8,483 bases of DNA from UBA4207 sp964352405 (GTDB lineage Bacteria > Bdellovibrionota > Bacteriovoracia > Bacteriovoracales > Bacteriovoracaceae), in contig CAYGRY010000096.1 of assembly GCA_964352405.1 (NCBI GenBank), positions 1 through 8,483 on the forward strand. The letters are read 5' to 3'. A program made the position numbers and the translations under genes. A model generated the notes under the pieces. It did no database searches. It saw only the letters and a list, made by a program, of their open reading frames with translations, and was not told where the DNA came from. Positions 5,880-8,483 of the stretch are shown in pieces (the first letter of the stretch is position 1; the number at the start of each line of letters is the position of its first letter).

Positions 5880-7979
5880 ATGTCTGATGGTAGTCAAAAG
5901 CCTCGCGAAAGATTTGGTCGATACTTGATTCTAGATCACCTAGTTGACGGTGGTATGGCCAAGATTTGTCGTGCTCGTTTTCTTGGAGAACAAGCAGATA
6001 AAGTTGTAGCCATTAAAATGGTACAGCCTCAGTATTCTCAAAATGAATCTTTTAAGACTATGTTTATGGATGAGATTAAAGTGACCTTTGGTCTACTTCA
6101 TCCAAATATCGTTCAGACATATGACTATGGTATGCAACATGGACAGCTTTACGTTGCCATGGAGTATTGTGACGGACGAAATCTTAAAGAGTATCTCGAT
6201 AAATTAAAAAAACGTGGCTTCATTTTTCCAATTGAGATCTCCGTTTATATTGTTTCTCAAGCCTGTCAGGGATTATTTTATGCACACACCCTTACAGACA
6301 AACTAACAGGTAAAGCAGCTAATATTGTTCATAGAGATATTTCTCCCCATAATATTATGCTGACCTATGATGGCGCTATTAAAGTTATCGACTTTGGTAT
6401 TGCTAAGGCTGAATCCAACTCAGAAGCAACACAAGCAGGAACGATTAAAGGTAAGCTTTCTTATCTTGCTCCAGAATATCTTGATGGCCAGGAGCTTGAT
6501 CCTCGCTATGACCAATTTGCTCTGGGGATCACTCTTTGGGAAATGCTATGTTCTAGAAAACTCTTTAAAGCACCAAATGATCTGGCGGTTCTAAAGAAAA
6601 TTCAAGAGTGTAAAGTTCCACCACCATCAAGTATCAATCCGATGGTTCCAAAAGAGCTTGATCAAATCGTCTTAAAATCGTTATCAAAAGATCGCACTAA
6701 GCGTTTTAATGATCTCAATGAAATGAATAAAGAGCTAACTCGCTTTCTTTATTCTTATAAAGCTGACTTTAATGCCACTGACTTGGCTTATTTTGCCAAG
6801 GAGCTCTTTAAAGAAGAGATTAAAACTGATCGTGAAAAACTCTTTGAATTTGGTAAAATTGATCTTAAGCCTTATCTTGAAGCTCTTAAACAAGAACAAA
6901 ATGGTGGCGGAGCGCCTACCAATGCACCGGCAGCATCATCTGGAAACAGTGACGCTGATGAGGGATTAGCTAAACCAGAAAATAGAGTTCTAGATTTTGG
7001 TTTTGAACAACAAGAAGAAACAGTTCCAAAACTGAAAGCTCTTCGTAGTCAAACGGAAACTAAAACAAAAACATCGGCTGCGAAAACTGCCCCAAAAACG
7101 AAATCTCGTGTCGAAGAAAATCAAGATGATCTTCAAATTGATGCTCAACCAAGATCAGTAACGACTGGCACCGCAAATGTAACTTCAACAGCTCTTAATA
7201 AGACGGGTACAAGAAGAGTTAAAACATCTTCAGGGGTTTCTTCTAAAACTAGAAATATCAAATCTCGAACAAAAAGTGGAACTCGTACAGTTGCAAAAAA
7301 ATCAATAAAGCAGGATCCAAAGAAAACTTCACCAGTGGCGATGATGGCACTTGTTGGTATTTTAGCCGCTGTTGTTTGGTTTGGTAAAGATTCTCTTTTA
7401 GAGTTAGCTGGAATGGCGCCACCACCACAGGTTGTAACTACAACTCCGGATACAGCACCAACTCAGCCGAGTGTTGTTGGTAAAAGTCCCGCAAGCAAAA
7501 AATCAACAACAAAAGTGACATTAATTGGTGTTGATAAAAGACGTCAACGTGCTTACATCGATGGCAAGGAAGTTGAGATCAACTTCATTGGGCAAATTGA
7601 AATTCCAGTTGATCAAGAATTTACTCTTCGAGTTCAGTCTCGAAATAAAGAGCACTTTGTTACAAAGATGCTTGTATCAAGTGGTGAGCCAGAACGTAAT
7701 ATTGAAGTTAGTGAGACAAGACCGACCGCTTTTGGTTACCTGGTCAACTCAAGATCTTGCCTACCAGGTCAATTAGAATTTGAGCTTTATGGTGAAAAAA
7801 GAGTTGAAGCATTACCACTTGGAAATGGTGGAATCGCTTTTCCATTAGGCTTTTCAGCAGATGGTAAATATATTCCAATTAACCATACAATCACTCATAG
7901 AAGATCTGATGGTATTGCTAAGTCTATTCGCTTTGAACTGAAGCACGAAGACGATACATTTGATCTTTGTGAGCTCTAA
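5880..7979 (+). CDS. Transmembrane eukaryotic-type Ser/Thr protein kinase with extracytoplasmic PEGA-like domain
   Basis: A 699-residue Hanks-type kinase. The catalytic domain (about 14-293) is complete: glycine loop LVDGGMA (21-27), VAIK lysine K46, alpha-C Glu65, HRDISPHN (151-158) with catalytic D153 and N158, DFG 171-173, activation segment with Thr184/Thr188 and GTIKGK, APE 197-199, and D211 in DQFALG. It is an RD kinase of the GGMA type common in myxobacteria and relatives. An acidic/Gln-rich stretch leads to a Lys/Thr/Ser-rich linker (about 384-483) with KTGTRRV (441-447) and KSGTRTV (465-471) as a repeat. A single membrane helix lies at about 484-502; basic residues before it predict kinase inside, C-terminus outside. 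After a Pro/Thr spacer, residues about 546-610 look PEGA-like (YIDGKEVEIN, strand-rich), and the rest to 699 is unrecognised, with C627 and C697 able to form a disulfide. GGGAGA at 5867-5872 supports ATG 5880. The stop overlaps the convergent gene's stop. Confidence 0.95.
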   Translation: MSDGSQKPRERFGRYLILDHLVDGGMAKICRARFLGEQADKVVAIKMVQPQYSQNESFKTMFMDEIKVTFGLLHPNIVQTYDYGMQHGQLYVAMEYCDGRNLKEYLDKLKKRGFIFPIEISVYIVSQACQGLFYAHTLTDKLTGKAANIVHRDISPHNIMLTYDGAIKVIDFGIAKAESNSEATQAGTIKGKLSYLAPEYLDGQELDPRYDQFALGITLWEMLCSRKLFKAPNDLAVLKKIQECKVPPPSSINPMVPKELDQIVLKSLSKDRTKRFNDLNEMNKELTRFLYSYKADFNATDLAYFAKELFKEEIKTDREKLFEFGKIDLKPYLEALKQEQNGGGAPTNAPAASSGNSDADEGLAKPENRVLDFGFEQQEETVPKLKALRSQTETKTKTSAAKTAPKTKSRVEENQDDLQIDAQPRSVTTGTANVTSTALNKTGTRRVKTSSGVSSKTRNIKSRTKSGTRTVAKKSIKQDPKKTSPVAMMALVGILAAVVWFGKDSLLELAGMAPPPQVVTTTPDTAPTQPSVVGKSPASKKSTTKVTLIGVDKRRQRAYIDGKEVEINFIGQIEIPVDQEFTLRVQSRNKEHFVTKMLVSSGEPERNIEVSETRPTAFGYLVNSRSCLPGQLEFELYGEKRVEALPLGNGGIAFPLGFSADGKYIPINHTITHRRSDGIAKSIRFELKHEDDTFDLCEL

Positions 7980-8483
7980 GAATCTTCAGATTCAGTTCTA
8001 ACTCTTTGTTTAAAGATATTATTCTTTCTCATAGTTAAAAGCTTCATGATATCAGCCGCCGTCTCTTCAAGGGCTTTGTCAGTTACATTGAAAATTGGCC
8101 AACGTTTATTCTCTTTGAAAACTCCATTAGCCCACTCAATTTCTGAAACAATCTTTTCCATATCAGCATAATCGCCAGTGTGCTTAGCGGCACCTAATCG
8201 ATCGAGACGGTTCCTACGGATTTGAATTAAGGCATCAGCATCAATGGTTAGTGCGAAAATCTTGCGTTGATCAACTTCAAAGAGTTCTTTCGGTGGAGGC
8301 GAGCCCTGAATTAAAGGGACATTCACTACTTTTAGACCGTTAAGAGAAAGAAAGACGGACAGTGGTGTTTTTGAAGTTCTAGAAACTCCAACTAAAATCA
8401 CATCGGCTAAATGTAAACTTTCAAGGTTCCTGCCATCATCATGGTTAAGCGTAAACTCCATAGCAGCAACGCGGTTAAAATAG
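7976..8483 (-). CDS. ppsR: Phosphoenolpyruvate synthase regulatory protein, PpsR/DUF299 family (5' end missing)
   Basis: The C-terminal 168 or so residues of a PpsR-type bifunctional kinase/pyrophosphorylase, usually about 270 residues. In characterised members it inactivates PEP synthase (pyruvate, water dikinase) by ADP-dependent phosphorylation of a Thr and reactivates it with phosphate. Diagnostic segments are all present: YFNRVAAMEF followed by HDDGRN, ADVILVGVSRTSKTP with the P-loop GVSRTSKTP at 8363-8389, NVPLIQGSPPP, LTIDADALIQIRRNRL, and RWPIFNVT then LEETAADIM. The reading frame continues through the right edge upstream of Met codon 8459-8461, and that upstream stretch also matches the family, so this Met is internal and the real start lies outside. 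The related PdrP protein, which acts on PPDK, shares this fold; the partner cannot be told from this fragment. The stop (7976-7978) overlaps the kinase stop on the other strand. Confidence 0.94.
   Translation of the reverse strand, partial: YFNRVAAMEFTLNHDDGRNLESLHLADVILVGVSRTSKTPLSVFLSLNGLKVVNVPLIQGSPPPKELFEVDQRKIFALTIDADALIQIRRNRLDRLGAAKHTGDYADMEKIVSEIEWANGVFKENKRWPIFNVTDKALEETAADIMKLLTMRKNNIFKQRVRTESEDS

Noticed and set aside
6367..6594. Alternative plus-strand frame inside the kinase catalytic domain
   Set aside because: The kinase motifs (DFG, APE, DxFALG) are all in the other frame across this stretch, so this is an out-of-frame shadow.
7980..7993. Stem-loop GAATC-TTCA-GATTC as a kinase terminator
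   Set aside because: Only five pairs, low G+C and no following T-run; not enough to call a terminator.
8459..8461. ATG at 8461 as the true start of ppsR
   Set aside because: The frame continues upstream to the window edge, and the extra residues (YFNRVAA) match the conserved PpsR family segment, so the gene is cut by the window.
1..8483. tRNA or rRNA genes, insertion sequences, CRISPR arrays, attachment sites
   Set aside because: I looked and saw no cloverleaf, transposase motifs, regularly spaced repeats or terminal inverted repeats; nearly all the sequence is explained by eight protein genes.

Overview
The window is an AT-rich chromosomal segment (visibly below 50% G+C; not computed) packed with protein-coding genes. 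I see no rRNA, tRNA, mobile element or CRISPR array. The gene set suggests a predatory-type or delta-like bacterium of the Bdellovibrionota, and the low G+C favours a Bacteriovorax/Peredibacter-like lineage. The clues are a eukaryotic-type Ser/Thr kinase with a GGMA glycine loop and HRDxSPxN catalytic loop, a GYF_2/PilZ fusion, several lipoproteins, and a PpsR-type regulator. The taxonomic call is an inference from style, not from a marker gene.

Layout, left to right. (1) 1-929 (+): 3' part of a thiolase (acetyl-CoA acetyltransferase), cut by the left edge just upstream of its nucleophilic cysteine. (2) 926-1969 (+): a cyclic-nucleotide-binding-domain protein that overlaps the thiolase stop by 4 bp (ATGA). 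(3) 1971-3476 (-): a large VWA-like lipoprotein, convergent with gene 2 and only 1 bp from its stop; a hairpin spans the junction. (4) 3477-3675: a 199-bp divergent control region with clustered G-runs, a 16-bp dyad and a 10-bp palindrome beside a strong ribosome binding site. (5) 3676-4470 (+): GYF_2-GYF_2-PilZ protein. (6) 4470-5309 (+): an S33-type alpha/beta hydrolase that has lost its catalytic Ser and His. (7) 5288-5812 (+): a small lipoprotein of unknown function. (8) 5880-7979 (+): a 699-residue membrane-anchored Ser/Thr kinase. (9) 7976-8483 (-): the C-terminal part of PpsR, the phosphoenolpyruvate synthase regulatory protein, cut by the right edge; its stop overlaps the kinase stop.

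Genes 5-7 are translationally coupled (1-bp and 22-bp overlaps), and the kinase follows after 67 bp, so 3676-7979 may be one transcription unit. Its theme is signalling: a probable c-di-GMP receptor, a non-catalytic hydrolase fold that may act as a sensor or scaffold, an outer-surface or periplasmic lipoprotein, and a transmembrane kinase with an extracytoplasmic C-terminal domain. The dead hydrolase between a PilZ receptor and a lipoprotein is the most unusual element. The flanking genes (thiolase, CNB regulator, PpsR) belong to central carbon metabolism and its control. Any functional link between the four signalling genes is inferred from gene order only.
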